Assembly: GCF_013410375.1 (NCBI RefSeq)
Contig: NZ_JACCFL010000001.1
Span: 124,001-188,000 of the forward strand
Direction of reading: 5' to 3'
Origin: Leifsonia shinshuensis
Lineage (GTDB): Bacteria > Actinomycetota > Actinomycetes > Actinomycetales > Microbacteriaceae
DNA length: 64,000 bases
Both the position numbers and the translations under genes were made by a program. How positions within the stretch are numbered: the stretch's first letter is position 1; every line of letters starts with the position of its first letter. Positions 17,062 to 26,483 of the stretch are shown piece by piece. The notes beneath the pieces are model-generated. The model had not been told where the DNA came from, ran no database searches, and worked only from the letters and a program-made list of their open reading frames with translations.

Positions 17062-17680
17062 AGACGGGCCGGGGCGCCGTGGCCGGGGCAGACGAGGCGC
17101 GGCGCGGAGGCCGTGATCGCGGAGATCGTCGCGTCCGCCGCCGCCCGGTCGCTGATGAGCAAGCCGGGGAAGTGCACGAGCCGGCCTCCGGAGACGCGGG
17201 CGGCATCGCCGATGAACGCGACCCCGCGCCAGCGGACGACGTGATGCCCCGGCGTGTGGCCCGGCGCCGGGACGGCGACGACGGCCGGTGCGACCTCGGT
17301 CTCCGCGTCGTCCGGGAGCGCGGTCAGCTCCGGGAGCTCGGGCCGGCCCAGCCAGCCCGAGCGGAACATCGCGCGGCGCGTCCGCGTGGGCGCCGGCTCC
17401 TCGCCGCGCAGGATCCGCACGTCCGCCGCGCCGAGCCACACCCTCGCACCCGTCGCCCGCTGCACGGCGGCCGCGGCTCCGACGTGGTCGGGGTCGTAAT
17501 GCGTCAGCACGACATCGGTGACCGCCGGGATGCGGGCGGCCGCCAGCTCCGCGACGACGCCCGCCGCGCCCGAGCGGAGCCCCGTGTCGATCAGCACCGC
17601 CCGGTCGCCCTCCTCGATCAGGTAGGCATTGCCGGCACGGCCGACTGCAGCCGGTGGACTCGGGGGATGACCTCGCGCAT
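17055..17680 (-). pseudogene. MBL-fold metallo-hydrolase with apparent single-base deletion
   Basis: The minus-strand frame from GTG 17597 encodes most of a metallo-beta-lactamase fold: VLIDTGLRSG, THYDPDHVGAA, APGHTPGHHVV and FIGDAAR. The variant HYDPDH in place of HxHxDH occurs in one subgroup. Upstream, a second frame from ATG 17680 reads MREVIPRVHRLQSAV and stops, while the main frame has NAYLIEEGDRA just before VLIDTG. Joining them needs one extra base near 17634-17640 and gives a normal protein of 208 residues. The gene is therefore frameshifted, or the sequence has an error there. Otherwise a short form starts at GTG 17597. Confidence 0.65.
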
Positions 17681-17808
17681 GAGTGGGATGCTAGTCCGCG
17701 GCGCCTCTCCTCGTCTCCGCCCTCTCCCCCGGATTCAGTTCCAGGACCGGACAATCCCATCCATGTCTCCTGTTGGACATCTCGCCGGTTCCAGCGGAGG
17801 CTGGCGCC

Positions 17809-18789
17809 ATGACAGACATGCAGTACACGCAGCTGGGCCGTTCCGGGCTGAAGGTGTCGCGACTGGTGCTCGGCACGATGAACTTCGGACCGGAGACGTC
17901 GGCGGAGGACTCGTTCGCGATCATGGACGCCGCCCACGCCGCCGGGATCAACTACTTCGACACCGCGAACGTGTACGGCCGCAGCCAGGGCCGCGGCGCG
18001 ACCGAGTCGATCATCGGCGACTGGCTCGCGCAGGGCGACGGCCGCCGCGAGCGCACCGTCCTCGCCACCAAGCTGTACGGCGCGATGGGCGACTGGCCCA
18101 ACGAGGGCAAGCTGTCCGCCCTCAACATCCGCCGCGCGCTCGACGCCAGCCTGAAGCGACTGCAGACCGACTACATCGACATCTACCAGTTCCACCACGT
18201 CGACCGGGACACCCCCTGGGACGAGATCTGGCAGGCGATCGACGTCGCCATCGCCCAGGGCAAGATCCTCTACGCCGGCTCCAGCAACTTCGCCGGCTGG
18301 CACATCGCGACGGCCCAGGCGGAGGCCCGCTCGCGCGGCACCCTCGGCCTGGTCAGCGAGCAGTCGATCTACAACCTCCTCACCCGGCAGGTGGAGCTGG
18401 AGGTCCTCCCGGCCGCGCAGGCGAACGGCGTCGGTGTGATCGCCTGGTCGCCGCTGCACGGCGGACTGCTCGGAGGCGTGCTGCGCAAGCAGAACGAAGG
18501 CCGGCGCCGCCTGGAGGGCCGCGCGGCGGAGACGCTCGCCACCCACCGCGACGCGATCGAGGCCTACGAGTCGTTCGCCGCCGACCTCGGCCACGAGCCG
18601 GGCGACATCGCGCTGGCGTGGCTGCTTTCCCGGCCCGGCGTGACCGGGCCGATCATCGGCCCGCGCACGCACGAGCAGCTGGAGGCGGGCATCCGCGCGC
18701 TCGACGTCCACCTGGACGAGGCCGCGCTGGCCCGGCTGGACGAGATCTTCCCCGGACACAAGACGGCGCCGGAGGACTACGCCTGGTAA
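17809..18789 (+). CDS. Aldo/keto reductase
   Basis: The protein of 326 residues has the AKR tetrad: Asp and Tyr in YFDTANVYG, Lys in LATKLYG and His in QFHHVD, and the C-terminal cofactor loop GPIIGPRTHEQLEAG. The substrate is unknown; the closest general type is the YdjG/Tas-like group. GGAGG lies 8 bases before the ATG at 17809. It is followed 42 bases later by a second aldo/keto reductase, and both are beside a LysR gene, suggesting a small inducible detoxification or sugar-redox unit. Confidence 0.88.
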   Translation: MTDMQYTQLGRSGLKVSRLVLGTMNFGPETSAEDSFAIMDAAHAAGINYFDTANVYGRSQGRGATESIIGDWLAQGDGRRERTVLATKLYGAMGDWPNEGKLSALNIRRALDASLKRLQTDYIDIYQFHHVDRDTPWDEIWQAIDVAIAQGKILYAGSSNFAGWHIATAQAEARSRGTLGLVSEQSIYNLLTRQVELEVLPAAQANGVGVIAWSPLHGGLLGGVLRKQNEGRRRLEGRAAETLATHRDAIEAYESFAADLGHEPGDIALAWLLSRPGVTGPIIGPRTHEQLEAGIRALDVHLDEAALARLDEIFPGHKTAPEDYAW

Positions 18790-18831
18790 GCGGGCGCCCC
18801 GACCCACGACCCGAACACGCAAGGAGAACGA

Positions 18832-19692
18832 ATGAAGTACCGCGCACTGGCCGACCTGCAGGTCTCCGCGATCGGCCTCGGCGGAATGCCCATGTCGATC
18901 GAGGGGCGCCCCGATCGGGCCCGCTCGATCGCGACCGTGCACGCCGCGCTGGACGCCGGCGTCACCCTGATCGACACGGCCGACGCCTACCACGTCCACG
19001 CCGACGAGGTCGGCCACAACGAGGAGCTCATCGCCGAGGCGCTGCGCAGCTGGAGCGGCGACGCCTCCACCGTCCTGGTCGCGACGAAGGGCGGCCACCT
19101 GCGGCCCGGCGACGGCAGCTGGACGGTCGACGGCCGTCCGGAGCACATCCGCGAGGCCGCTCTGGAGTCGCTGCGCCGACTCGGCGGCGACGCGGTCGGC
19201 CTGTACCAGTTCCACCGGCCCGACCCGGCGGTCCCCTACGCGGACTCGGTCGGCGCGGTGCGCGACCTCCTCGACGAGGGACTGATCCGCTACGCCGGCA
19301 TCTCGAACGCGAACCCCGAGCAGATCCGCCAGGCGCAGGAGATCCTGGGCGGCCGGCTGGTCTCGGTGCAGAACCAGTTCTCACCGGCCTTCCGTTCGAG
19401 CGAACCGGAACTGCGGCTGGCCGACCAGCTGGGAATCGCGTTCCTCCCGTGGAGCCCCCTCGGCGGCATCTCGAACGCGAGCGACCTCGGCGACCGGTTC
19501 GCCCCGTTCGCCGACATCGCCTCCGCACGCGGCATCAGCCCGCAGGTGGTCGCGCTGGCGTGGCACCTCGCGCAGAGCCCGCACGTCATCCCGATCCCGG
19601 GCGCATCCCGGCCGGAGACGATCCTGGACTCGCTCACCGCGGTGGACGTGGAGCTCACGGGCGAGGAGCTGGCGGCGCTGAACGCGGCGTGA
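18832..19692 (+). CDS. Aldo/keto reductase
   Basis: This 286-residue reductase shows Asp in LIDTADAYHV, Lys in VATKGGH and a His in YQFHRPDP. It ends shortly after the cofactor-binding PIPGASRPETILDS. AAGGAGAACGA precedes the ATG directly at good spacing. It is shorter than, and only distantly similar to, the upstream aldo/keto reductase, with which it probably forms an operon. It converges on the LysR gene 10 bases beyond its stop. The substrate cannot be assigned. Confidence 0.87.
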   Translation: MKYRALADLQVSAIGLGGMPMSIEGRPDRARSIATVHAALDAGVTLIDTADAYHVHADEVGHNEELIAEALRSWSGDASTVLVATKGGHLRPGDGSWTVDGRPEHIREAALESLRRLGGDAVGLYQFHRPDPAVPYADSVGAVRDLLDEGLIRYAGISNANPEQIRQAQEILGGRLVSVQNQFSPAFRSSEPELRLADQLGIAFLPWSPLGGISNASDLGDRFAPFADIASARGISPQVVALAWHLAQSPHVIPIPGASRPETILDSLTAVDVELTGEELAALNAA

Positions 19693-19702
19693 GCGGGGCT
19701 TC

Positions 19703-20611
19703 TCAGGCGGAGATCGTGGAGGCGTCGACGGGAGTCGGCGCCTCCACCCGCGCGAGCTGCCGCAGGAACGCGGCGGCCGCCGGGCTCGGCTCGTCCGACA
19801 CCGCGACCGCGACCGTCCACTCCGGCACGTCCCCGCTGAGCGTCACCGCGCGCAGCTGCTCCGGCCGCTTGCGCGCGAAGCTCGCCGGAACCACGGCGAT
19901 GCCGAGGTTGTAGCCGACCAGGTCGAGCAGCGGGTGGACGTCGTTGACCTCCATCGCCGCGCGGTAGTCGAAACCCGCCGCCGCGAACGCGCGCCGGGCC
20001 AGCGTCTGCGCGGCCCAGCCCTCCTGGAAGCCGACCAGCGGCTCGCCGCGCAGCGCCTCGATCGGGACGCTGTCCTCGGCGGCGAACCGGTGTTCGGGAT
20101 GGCACAGCACCAGCAGCGACTGCGTGCTCAGGGGCCGCAGCCGCACGCCGCCCGGGGTGTGGCCGGTGTCGACCACGACGGCGACGTCCGCGCGACCGCC
20201 GGCGACCGCGTCCACCAGCTCCTCGGAGCCCGAGTACCGCAACCGCACCTCCACGCCCGGGTTCGCCGTGCGGAAGGCCGCCAGCTCGGCCGGGAGGTCG
20301 ACCGAGCCGAGGCAGGGCTCCGCGCCGATCGTGAGGCGGCCGCGCACGAGGCCGCGGACCGCGGCGACCGCGTTGCGCGCGGCCGCCGCGCTGGCCAGCG
20401 TGCGCACGGAGTCCGCCAGCAGCGCCTGGCCGGCGGTTGTCAGCTCGACCCGGCGCGTGCTGCGGATGAAGAGCGACGTGCCCAGCTCCTGCTCCAGCGA
20501 GCGGATCGAGGCCGACAGGCCCGACTGGGAGATCTGCAGCAGCTCCGCCGCGCGCGTGAAGTGCCGTTCCTCGGCGACGGTGACGAAGTGCTCGAGCTGA
20601 CGAAGTTCCAT
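19703..20611 (-). CDS. LysR-family transcriptional regulator
   Basis: The protein of 302 residues begins with a canonical LysR helix-turn-helix: MELRQLEHFVTVAEERHFTRA, shortened here to its key FTRAAELL and QSGLSASIRSLEQELG segments. A periplasmic-binding-like effector domain follows (about residues 90-300). A TATTCT box lies 6 bases before the ATG on the minus strand, so the transcript may be leaderless. It converges with the second aldo/keto reductase gene and is divergent from the saccharopine-dehydrogenase-like gene; either may be its target. Confidence 0.9.
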   Translation of the reverse strand: MELRQLEHFVTVAEERHFTRAAELLQISQSGLSASIRSLEQELGTSLFIRSTRRVELTTAGQALLADSVRTLASAAAARNAVAAVRGLVRGRLTIGAEPCLGSVDLPAELAAFRTANPGVEVRLRYSGSEELVDAVAGGRADVAVVVDTGHTPGGVRLRPLSTQSLLVLCHPEHRFAAEDSVPIEALRGEPLVGFQEGWAAQTLARRAFAAAGFDYRAAMEVNDVHPLLDLVGYNLGIAVVPASFARKRPEQLRAVTLSGDVPEWTVAVAVSDEPSPAAAAFLRQLARVEAPTPVDASTISA

Positions 20612-20706
20612 TCAGCAAGAATACTGGTCAATCGCCCGCGCTCCATCGACGGGAGCGGAAGTCGACGCCTCGCCCCGGGGCCCTCCTGCCGGGCACAATG
20701 AGCAGC

Positions 20707-21993
20707 ATGCGCATCCTCTTGATCGGTGCCGGCGGTGTCGGGAACGCCATCGCCAAGATCGCCGCCCGCCGGTCGTTCTTCGAGTCCTTCGTCGTCAGCG
20801 ACTACGACCTGTCCCGGGCGGAGGCCGCGGTCGCCTGGATCCGCGGGCGCCACGGCGAGCGCGTCGCCGCGCGGTTCGCCGCGACCCGCATCGACGCCTC
20901 CGACCCGAGCTCGGTCGCCGCCGTCGCCCGCGAGCACCGCGCGACGCACGTCATGAACGCGGTCGAGCCGTCCTTCGTGGAGTCCATCTTCGCCGGGGCG
21001 CTGGCGGCGGGCGCCGACTACCTCGACATGGCGATGAGCCTCTCCCACCCGCACGAGACGGAGCCCTATCGGCGCACCGGGGTGAAGCTCGGCGACGCGC
21101 AGTTCGCCGAGAACCAGCGCTGGGAGGCTGCGGGCCGCCTCGCCCTGGTCGGCGTCGGCGTGGAGCCGGGGCTGTCCGATGTGTTCGCCCGCTACGCCGC
21201 CGACGAGCTGTTCTCGCACATCGACGAGCTCGGCACCCGCGACGGTGCGAACCTGGTGGTCCGCGACGACGACGGCAACGAGATCTTCGCGCCGTCGTTC
21301 AGCATCTGGACGACGATCGAGGAGTGCCTGAACCCTCCGGTGATCTTCGAGAAGCGCCGGCTCGGCGAGGAGGGCGGCGGCTGGTTCACCACCCCGCCGT
21401 TCAGCGAGCCGGAGGTCTTCGACTTCCCCGAGGGCATCGGGCCGGTCGAGTGCGTGAACGTCGAGCACGAGGAGGTGCTGCTGATGCCGCGCTGGCTGGA
21501 CGCCGAGCGCGTGACGTTCAAGTACGGCCTCGGCGCGGAGTTCATCGGCGTCCTCAAAACCCTGCACCTGCTCGGGCTGGACTCTACCGCGCCGCTGCGC
21601 GTCCGCAGCGCGGCGGGGCCGGTGGAGGTCGCCCCGCGCGACGTGGTCGCCGCGGCCCTCCCCGATCCGGCGACGATCGGCCCGCGCATGACCGGCAAGA
21701 CCTGCGCCGGCGTCTGGGTGACCGGCACCGGGAAGGACGGCCTCCCCCGCAGCGTGTACCTGTACCACGTGGCCGACAACGAGTGGACGATGCGCGAGTA
21801 CGAGTCGCAGTGCGTGGTCTGGCAGACCGCGCTCAACCCGGTGATCGCGCTGGAGCTGCTGGCCAACGGCACCTGGTCGGGCGCGGGCGTGCTCGGCCCG
21901 GAGGCGTTCCCGGCCCGGCCGTTCCTGGAGCTGATGGAGCGGCCGGAGGCGGAGGGCGGCTACGGCCAGGCGTGGGGGCTGCGCGAGCCGTGA
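20707..21993 (+). CDS. Saccharopine dehydrogenase-like NAD(P)-binding protein
   Basis: The protein of 428 residues opens with a Rossmann motif (ILLIGAGGVGNAIAKIAARR) and has the saccharopine reductase-like segments VMNAVEP, DYLDMAMS and VGVGVEPGLSDVFARYA. The large C-terminal domain (about residues 150-390) matches the catalytic domain of the Lys9/LYS1-type family. Such proteins act in lysine degradation or polyamine (carboxynorspermidine) metabolism; no partner genes nearby decide which. The ATG at 20707 is chosen because a CACAAT box lies 7 bases upstream; an in-frame ATG at 20698 is possible. Confidence 0.8.
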   Translation: MRILLIGAGGVGNAIAKIAARRSFFESFVVSDYDLSRAEAAVAWIRGRHGERVAARFAATRIDASDPSSVAAVAREHRATHVMNAVEPSFVESIFAGALAAGADYLDMAMSLSHPHETEPYRRTGVKLGDAQFAENQRWEAAGRLALVGVGVEPGLSDVFARYAADELFSHIDELGTRDGANLVVRDDDGNEIFAPSFSIWTTIEECLNPPVIFEKRRLGEEGGGWFTTPPFSEPEVFDFPEGIGPVECVNVEHEEVLLMPRWLDAERVTFKYGLGAEFIGVLKTLHLLGLDSTAPLRVRSAAGPVEVAPRDVVAAALPDPATIGPRMTGKTCAGVWVTGTGKDGLPRSVYLYHVADNEWTMREYESQCVVWQTALNPVIALELLANGTWSGAGVLGPEAFPARPFLELMERPEAEGGYGQAWGLREP

Positions 21994-22009
21994 GGCCCGG
22001 CGGCCCGCG

Positions 22010-22540
22010 CTACACCCGCAGCACGCTGGGCCGCGGCAGGCCGAGGTCTTCGAGCAGGTCGCCGAGCTTCCGATCGAGCTCGTACCCCGCCTGCGTGATC
22101 TTGTTGTTGCCGAACCCGCGCAGCGGCGCGCTCGGCTGCTCGACGCTGAGGACGGTGCGGCCGCCGCGCGCGGCGTGGAGCTCGACGCGCAGAGGTGCGT
22201 AGAGCAGCGCCCCGGCGTCGTGCCGGTACATCCGGGCCGCCGTCGCGTAGTCGCCGACGAGGTAGCCCACGCTTGCCGTGTCCACGCCGCCGACCCGCAT
22301 GACGGCGCTCGGGTCGCCGGTCCAGAACCGCACGAGGCCGTGCGTCGCCGGCCCTTCGAGCATCCTGGTCAGCGTCGACCAGTCCGCACGCTGGTCGAGC
22401 AGGCCGCGCTGCAGCCGCAGGTCGAGCTCCGGCACCTGCTCCTCGAACGCCCGGCGCAGCTGCGCGAACGGGACCTCCGCGTCCAGCTCGATGCGGCGCG
22501 CCTCGACGGCCTGGATGCGCTCGGTGGCGCAGTGCGTCAC
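22010..22540 (-). CDS. DUF302-domain protein
   Basis: This 176-residue protein has the DUF302 pattern [60 protein letters not shown] and a final helix with [13 protein letters not shown]. The function of the domain is not established. Its GTG start overlaps the stop of panD by 4 bases (GTGA), so the two are translated together. No signal peptide or membrane span is seen. Confidence 0.78.
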   Translation of the reverse strand: MTHCATERIQAVEARRIELDAEVPFAQLRRAFEEQVPELDLRLQRGLLDQRADWSTLTRMLEGPATHGLVRFWTGDPSAVMRVGGVDTASVGYLVGDYATAARMYRHDAGALLYAPLRVELHAARGGRTVLSVEQPSAPLRGFGNNKITQAGYELDRKLGDLLEDLGLPRPSVLRV

Positions 22541-22974
22541 GCGACCACGGCGCCCGCGGCGGACGCGACCGCGAACGGCGGGACGCTCACGCCCTCGGTC
22601 AGCGCCTCGGCCGGATCGGCGCCGACGGCGAGGATGCGGTTCTGCGCGTCGACGTGCACGACGGTCGGCACGAACGTCCGCGCCTCCGCGTTGTCCAGCT
22701 GCGCGTAGGAGATCACGATGACGGTGTCGCCCACCTCGGCCAGGTGCGCCGCGGCGCCGTTGACGCCGACCACGCCGCTGCCCCGCTCGCCCGCGATCAG
22801 GTAGGTCTCGAACCGGGACCCGTTGGTCACGTCGACCACGGCGACCTGCTCGCCGGGGAGCAGGTCGGCGGCCTCCATCAGGTCGAGGTCGACGGTCAGC
22901 GAGCCCACGTAGTGGAGGTCGGCGTGGGTGACCGTGGCGCGGTGGATCTTCGACTTGAACATGGTGCGGAGCAC
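22537..22974 (-). CDS. panD: Aspartate 1-decarboxylase proenzyme
   Basis: PanD makes beta-alanine for pantothenate. The protein of 145 residues reads [16 protein letters not shown] at its start and contains the self-cleavage site Gly24-Ser25 in LHYVGS, where Ser25 becomes the pyruvoyl group; NGAAAHL and [10 protein letters not shown] are also conserved. The GTG at 22972-22974 is chosen because it restores the LRTM N-terminus common in actinobacterial PanD and lies about 6 bases after AAAGGAA. It is followed by the overlapping DUF302 gene and is divergent from the HAD hydrolase gene. Confidence 0.95.
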   Translation of the reverse strand: MLRTMFKSKIHRATVTHADLHYVGSLTVDLDLMEAADLLPGEQVAVVDVTNGSRFETYLIAGERGSGVVGVNGAAAHLAEVGDTVIVISYAQLDNAEARTFVPTVVHVDAQNRILAVGADPAEALTEGVSVPPFAVASAAGAVVA

Positions 22975-23049
22975 GGGACGTTCCTTTCGTGGCCTGCGTC
23001 CATTGTCCCGCTGTTCCGGCAGGTCGCGGCCCGCGCGGGAGAATGGAGC

Positions 23050-23934
23050 GTGCACAACCTCGGTCTCCTCTTCGACGTCGACGGCCCGATCGCGAGCCCC
23101 GTCACCCGGACCATCGCCATCCGCAGCATCGTCACCGACCTGGTCGCGATGACGGCGGCGGGTGTCCCGATCGCGTTCATCACCGGCCGCTCCGGCGACT
23201 TCATCCGCAACCAGGTCGTGGCGCCGCTCTGCGACGCCGGCCTCGGCGAGGCGCTGGAGTCGCACGGTGCGCGGATGTTCGGGGTGTTCGAGAAGGGCGG
23301 CGCGTGGGCGCCGATCACGGGCGACGGGATGGGCGACGTCGCGGTGGACGCCTCGGTCGCGCTCCCCGACGCTGCGGTCGACGGCATCCGCTCGCTCGTC
23401 CGCGAGCGCTTCGCCGACACGATGTTCTTCGACGAGACCAAGCGCGCCATGATCTCGGTCGAGCAACGCACCGACGTGGACGCGGACACCTACCACGAGG
23501 CGCAGAGCCGGTTCCAGGACGCCGCCTTCGACCTCCTCACCGGCCTGGGCCTCGGCCTGCGCTACGGCGAGCGCGTCGCTCCTGACGCGGCCGGGGAGGT
23601 CCCGTTCCGCATCGACCCGACGATCATCTCGACCGACATCGAGTCGGTGCTGCTGGACAAGGACCGCGGCGCCCAGCGGGCGTTCGACTACTTCGCCGAG
23701 CGCGGCCCGCTCCCCCACCGCTGGCGTTCGGTCGGCGACTCCCGCAGCGACTACAAGATGGCCGACTACGTCCACTCCACCGGGCGGGAGGTCGCGCATG
23801 TGGACGTGCGGCCGGCCGACGGCGTGCTCGACCGCCCGTACGAGGTCATCACGATCGGGGATGCCGTGCACGACACCGCGGGCGCGGAGTTCCTCGCGCA
23901 CTGGCGGCGGGAATTGGGGCTGCAGGAGGCGTAG
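23050..23934 (+). CDS. HAD-superfamily hydrolase
   Basis: The protein of 294 residues starts with HAD motif [11 protein letters not shown] (nucleophile and acid/base Asp), has motif II in [11 protein letters not shown] and motif III/IV in [17 protein letters not shown] cap domain of about 130 residues lies between motifs II and III, so it is a C2-type phosphatase. The substrate is unknown. GGGAGA (23037-23042) is 7 bases before the GTG at 23050. The gene is divergent from panD and is followed by the left copy of an 83-bp inverted repeat. Confidence 0.82.
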   Translation: MHNLGLLFDVDGPIASPVTRTIAIRSIVTDLVAMTAAGVPIAFITGRSGDFIRNQVVAPLCDAGLGEALESHGARMFGVFEKGGAWAPITGDGMGDVAVDASVALPDAAVDGIRSLVRERFADTMFFDETKRAMISVEQRTDVDADTYHEAQSRFQDAAFDLLTGLGLGLRYGERVAPDAAGEVPFRIDPTIISTDIESVLLDKDRGAQRAFDYFAERGPLPHRWRSVGDSRSDYKMADYVHSTGREVAHVDVRPADGVLDRPYEVITIGDAVHDTAGAEFLAHWRRELGLQEA

Positions 23935-23940
23935 TCGGCA

Positions 23941-24023
23941 ACGGAGGAGATCGGGCGGGACACGCCGGGGCGCGGCAGCGAGCGGAGGAGTTCGCGGGCT
24001 GCGGCGGTCGGATGTCCTCCGTT
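23941..24023. repeat. 83-bp inverted repeat, left copy (downstream of the MOSC gene)
   Basis: This segment is the near reverse complement of 24783-24865, with roughly 90% identity by eye and no gaps. Its ends carry CGGAGGA (23942-23948) and TCCTCCG (24015-24021), i.e. short terminal inverted repeats, with another CGGAGGA inside at 23983. It lies in the gap between the HAD gene and the convergent MOSC gene and encodes no recognisable gene. Confidence 0.85.
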
Positions 24024-24049
24024 CGCTGCGCGCGATGTGAGCGTGGGCG

Positions 24050-24712
24050 TTACGCGGCGCGGCCGCGCACCTTCGCGATCGACTCGCGCATCTCGCGCGC
24101 CAGCTCCAGCGCGCCGGCCTCCTCCGCCGCCACCAGCGCGTCGGCCTGGTCGGCGTCCGCGCCGGTGAACCAGGACTCGATCGTGACGCCGTGGCCGGGC
24201 TTCCGCACGACCCCCACCCGGTCGCCCGCGCCGACCGTACCGGTGTGGACGACGGCCAGGTAGGCGCCCACCCGGCCCGCCTCGGTGAACCGGCGCACCC
24301 ACTGGGGCTCGCCCATTCGCCGCTGGAACGTCGCGCACGGCGTGCGCGGGCAGGTCACCTCGACGACGAGCGAGTCGCCGATCCGCCAGCGTTCGCCGAT
24401 CTCGGCGCCGTCGACGTCGAGTCCGGAGGTGCGCAGGTTCTCGCCGAAGAGCCCGGGCGGGACGGGTCGGCCGAGCTCGGCGGCCCACCACTGGGCGGCC
24501 TCCTCGGCGTAGGCGTAGAGCGCCTTGGTGGAGCCGCCGTGGTGCTTCCGGTCGGCCTGGACGTCGCCGTAGAGCCCGAGGCCGCGCACCTTCAACCGGG
24601 ACTCCACCGGCTGCTTATCGATCGCCGTCACGCCGACATTGCCGGCGTCCGGCCGCAGCTGCGCGACGCGGCACACCGCGAGCACCTGCGCCGCTCCATC
24701 CCGAACCGTCAT
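24050..24712 (-). CDS. MOSC-domain protein
   Basis: The protein of 220 residues has MOSC-domain motifs: [50 protein letters not shown] with the conserved Cys, and a C-terminal [14 protein letters not shown] proteins such as YiiM handle the molybdenum cofactor and reduce N-hydroxylated compounds, but the job here is unproven. The ATG at 24712 is used; GGAGGG lies only 2 bases before it, so a slightly later start is possible. The gene is bracketed by a pair of 83-bp inverted repeats. Confidence 0.85.
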   Translation of the reverse strand: MTVRDGAAQVLAVCRVAQLRPDAGNVGVTAIDKQPVESRLKVRGLGLYGDVQADRKHHGGSTKALYAYAEEAAQWWAAELGRPVPPGLFGENLRTSGLDVDGAEIGERWRIGDSLVVEVTCPRTPCATFQRRMGEPQWVRRFTEAGRVGAYLAVVHTGTVGAGDRVGVVRKPGHGVTIESWFTGADADQADALVAAEEAGALELAREMRESIAKVRGRAA

Positions 24713-24782
24713 GCCCTCCAGTATGCCGGGCAGCCACCTCCCGCCGGTACCGCCCCCGCCCCACACCCGCGCCCCCACAGCC

Positions 24783-24865
24783 AACGGAGGACTTCCGACC
24801 GCCCCAGCCCGCGATCTCCTCCGCTCGCTGCCGAACCGCGGCGTGTCGCGCCCGATCTCCTCCGC
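24783..24865. repeat. 83-bp inverted repeat, right copy (upstream of the MOSC gene)
   Basis: This copy matches the reverse complement of 23941-24023 without gaps. It begins AACGGAGGAC and ends with TCCTCCG (24858-24864); an internal TCCTCCG lies at 24817-24823. It lies between the stop of the POT transporter gene and the start of the MOSC gene, 70 bases upstream of the latter's ATG. Confidence 0.85.
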
Positions 24866-24882
24866 TGGCTACCGAGCGCCGG

Positions 24883-26370
24883 CTACCGCACCCCGCGCAT
24901 CATCCGCAGCACCCACGGGCTCATCAGCGCCAGCACGACCCCGATCACCACCGCGACCGCGCCGATCACGCCGAAGTACACGCCCTCGGTGGCCGGCGAG
25001 TAGAGCTTCGCGAGCTGCCCGGACATCGCCGTCCCGAGCGCCACCGACAGGAAGTACAGCGCGACCATCTGCGCCTGGTACGCGTGCGGCGCCAGCTTCG
25101 TGGAGGCCGAAAGGCCGACCGGCGAGATGAGCAGCTCCGCGACCGTGAACACGAGCAGGATGCCGACCATCGCGAGCAGCGGCGTGCTGTTCTTGCCGCC
25201 TCCCGCCCAGAACAGGAACAGGAAGAACGCCAAGCCCATCACGACCGTGCCCGCCGCGAACTTCAGCGGCGTCGACGGCTGCTTGTCGCCCCACTTGGTC
25301 CAGATCGCGGCGAAGACGCCGGAGAGGATGATGATGAAGATCGGGTTGATCGACTGCACCCACGAGACCGGGAACTCCCACCCGAACAGGTTCCGGTCGA
25401 GCCGCTCGTCGGAGTAGATCGTCACCACGGTGAACTGCTGCTGATAGAGCGACCAGAACGCGGCGTTCGTGATGAAGAGCGGGATGAACGCGACGATCCG
25501 GCTGCGCTCGTCCGGGCTCAGCAGCTTCGAGCTGAGGATGACGACGAAGTAGGAGATCGCTGCGACGATGGTGACGCCGATCACCCAGAGCGCCAGGTTG
25601 ATCGCGTTGACCACCCCGGTCAGCACCAGCGCGAGGATGACGATCACCCCGGCCACCGCGATACCGATCACGAGCGGCAGGCGCGTGCGCGGGAGCGGGT
25701 GCGGCACCTCGCGGGCGAGGTCCGGGAGGCGCTTGCGGCCGAGCGAGTACTGGATCAGGCCGATGGCCATCCCGACAGCGGCGAGCCCGAACCCCCAGTG
25801 GAAGCCGAGGGTGGACTGCAGCAGCCCGGTCAGCAGCGGCCCGAAAAACGCGCCGAGGTTGATGCCGAGGTAGAAGAGCGAGAAGCCGGCGTCGCGCCGG
25901 GGGTCGTGCTCGCCGTAGAGCGTCCCGACGATGCGGGTCGCGTTCGCCTTGAGCCCTCCGCTGCCGACGGCGATGAAGAGGAGGCCGGCGATGACGCCGG
26001 CGAATCCCGGCAGCAGGGCGAGCGAGATGTGCCCGGCCATGATGACGACCGCACTCCAGAACAGCACGCGCTCCGACCCGAACAGCCGGTCGGCCAGCCA
26101 GGCGCCGAGGATCGTGGAGAGGTACACGGCCCCGCCGTACGCCCCGACGATGCCCGCGGCGGTCGCCTGGTCGACGCCCAGGCCGCCTTTGGCCGCGTCG
26201 TAGTAGAGGTAGATGAGGAGGATGCCCTGCATCCCGTAGAACGAGAACCGCTCCCACATCTCCACGCCGAAGATGTTGGCGAGCGAGCGCGGCTGCCCGA
26301 AGAAGCCGTGGCTCGCGTCGGTGGTCGCGGTCGCCGTGCCTGGCCTGTCGCTGTCGCCGGTGTCAGTCAT
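24883..26370 (-). CDS. Proton-dependent oligopeptide transporter (POT/PTR2 family)
   Basis: The protein of 495 residues is a membrane transporter with about 12-14 spans. Signature parts are FSFYGMQGILLIYLY, the PTR2 motif GAYGGAVYLSTILGAWLADR, and FYLGINLGAFFGPLL with the second PTR2 signature. It would import di- or tripeptides together with protons. The ATG at 26370 is favoured because GGGAG lies about 10 bases before it; the in-frame ATG at 26379 is too close to that site. The nearby rocD gene suggests a link with amino acid supply, but the genes are separated by 113 bases. Confidence 0.9.
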   Translation of the reverse strand: MTDTGDSDRPGTATATTDASHGFFGQPRSLANIFGVEMWERFSFYGMQGILLIYLYYDAAKGGLGVDQATAAGIVGAYGGAVYLSTILGAWLADRLFGSERVLFWSAVVIMAGHISLALLPGFAGVIAGLLFIAVGSGGLKANATRIVGTLYGEHDPRRDAGFSLFYLGINLGAFFGPLLTGLLQSTLGFHWGFGLAAVGMAIGLIQYSLGRKRLPDLAREVPHPLPRTRLPLVIGIAVAGVIVILALVLTGVVNAINLALWVIGVTIVAAISYFVVILSSKLLSPDERSRIVAFIPLFITNAAFWSLYQQQFTVVTIYSDERLDRNLFGWEFPVSWVQSINPIFIIILSGVFAAIWTKWGDKQPSTPLKFAAGTVVMGLAFFLFLFWAGGGKNSTPLLAMVGILLVFTVAELLISPVGLSASTKLAPHAYQAQMVALYFLSVALGTAMSGQLAKLYSPATEGVYFGVIGAVAVVIGVVLALMSPWVLRMMRGVR

Positions 26371-26483
26371 GGCGCCCATGCTCCCACCGCCGCGCGCGGA
26401 GGTGAACGCCGGGTGACGGCTCCGCTGATCCCTGACGATCGGCGGAGCTCACGCCGTCCGGGTGACCTTCGGTGTGAGTTCTC

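Noticed and set aside
17500..17530. Loss of an active-site His in the MBL protein (HYDPDH)
   Set aside because: This variant occurs in a known subgroup of the fold, so it is not evidence of inactivation by itself.
23941..24865. Composite transposon around the MOSC gene
   Set aside because: No transposase or target-site duplication was seen; the repeats alone do not prove a transposon.
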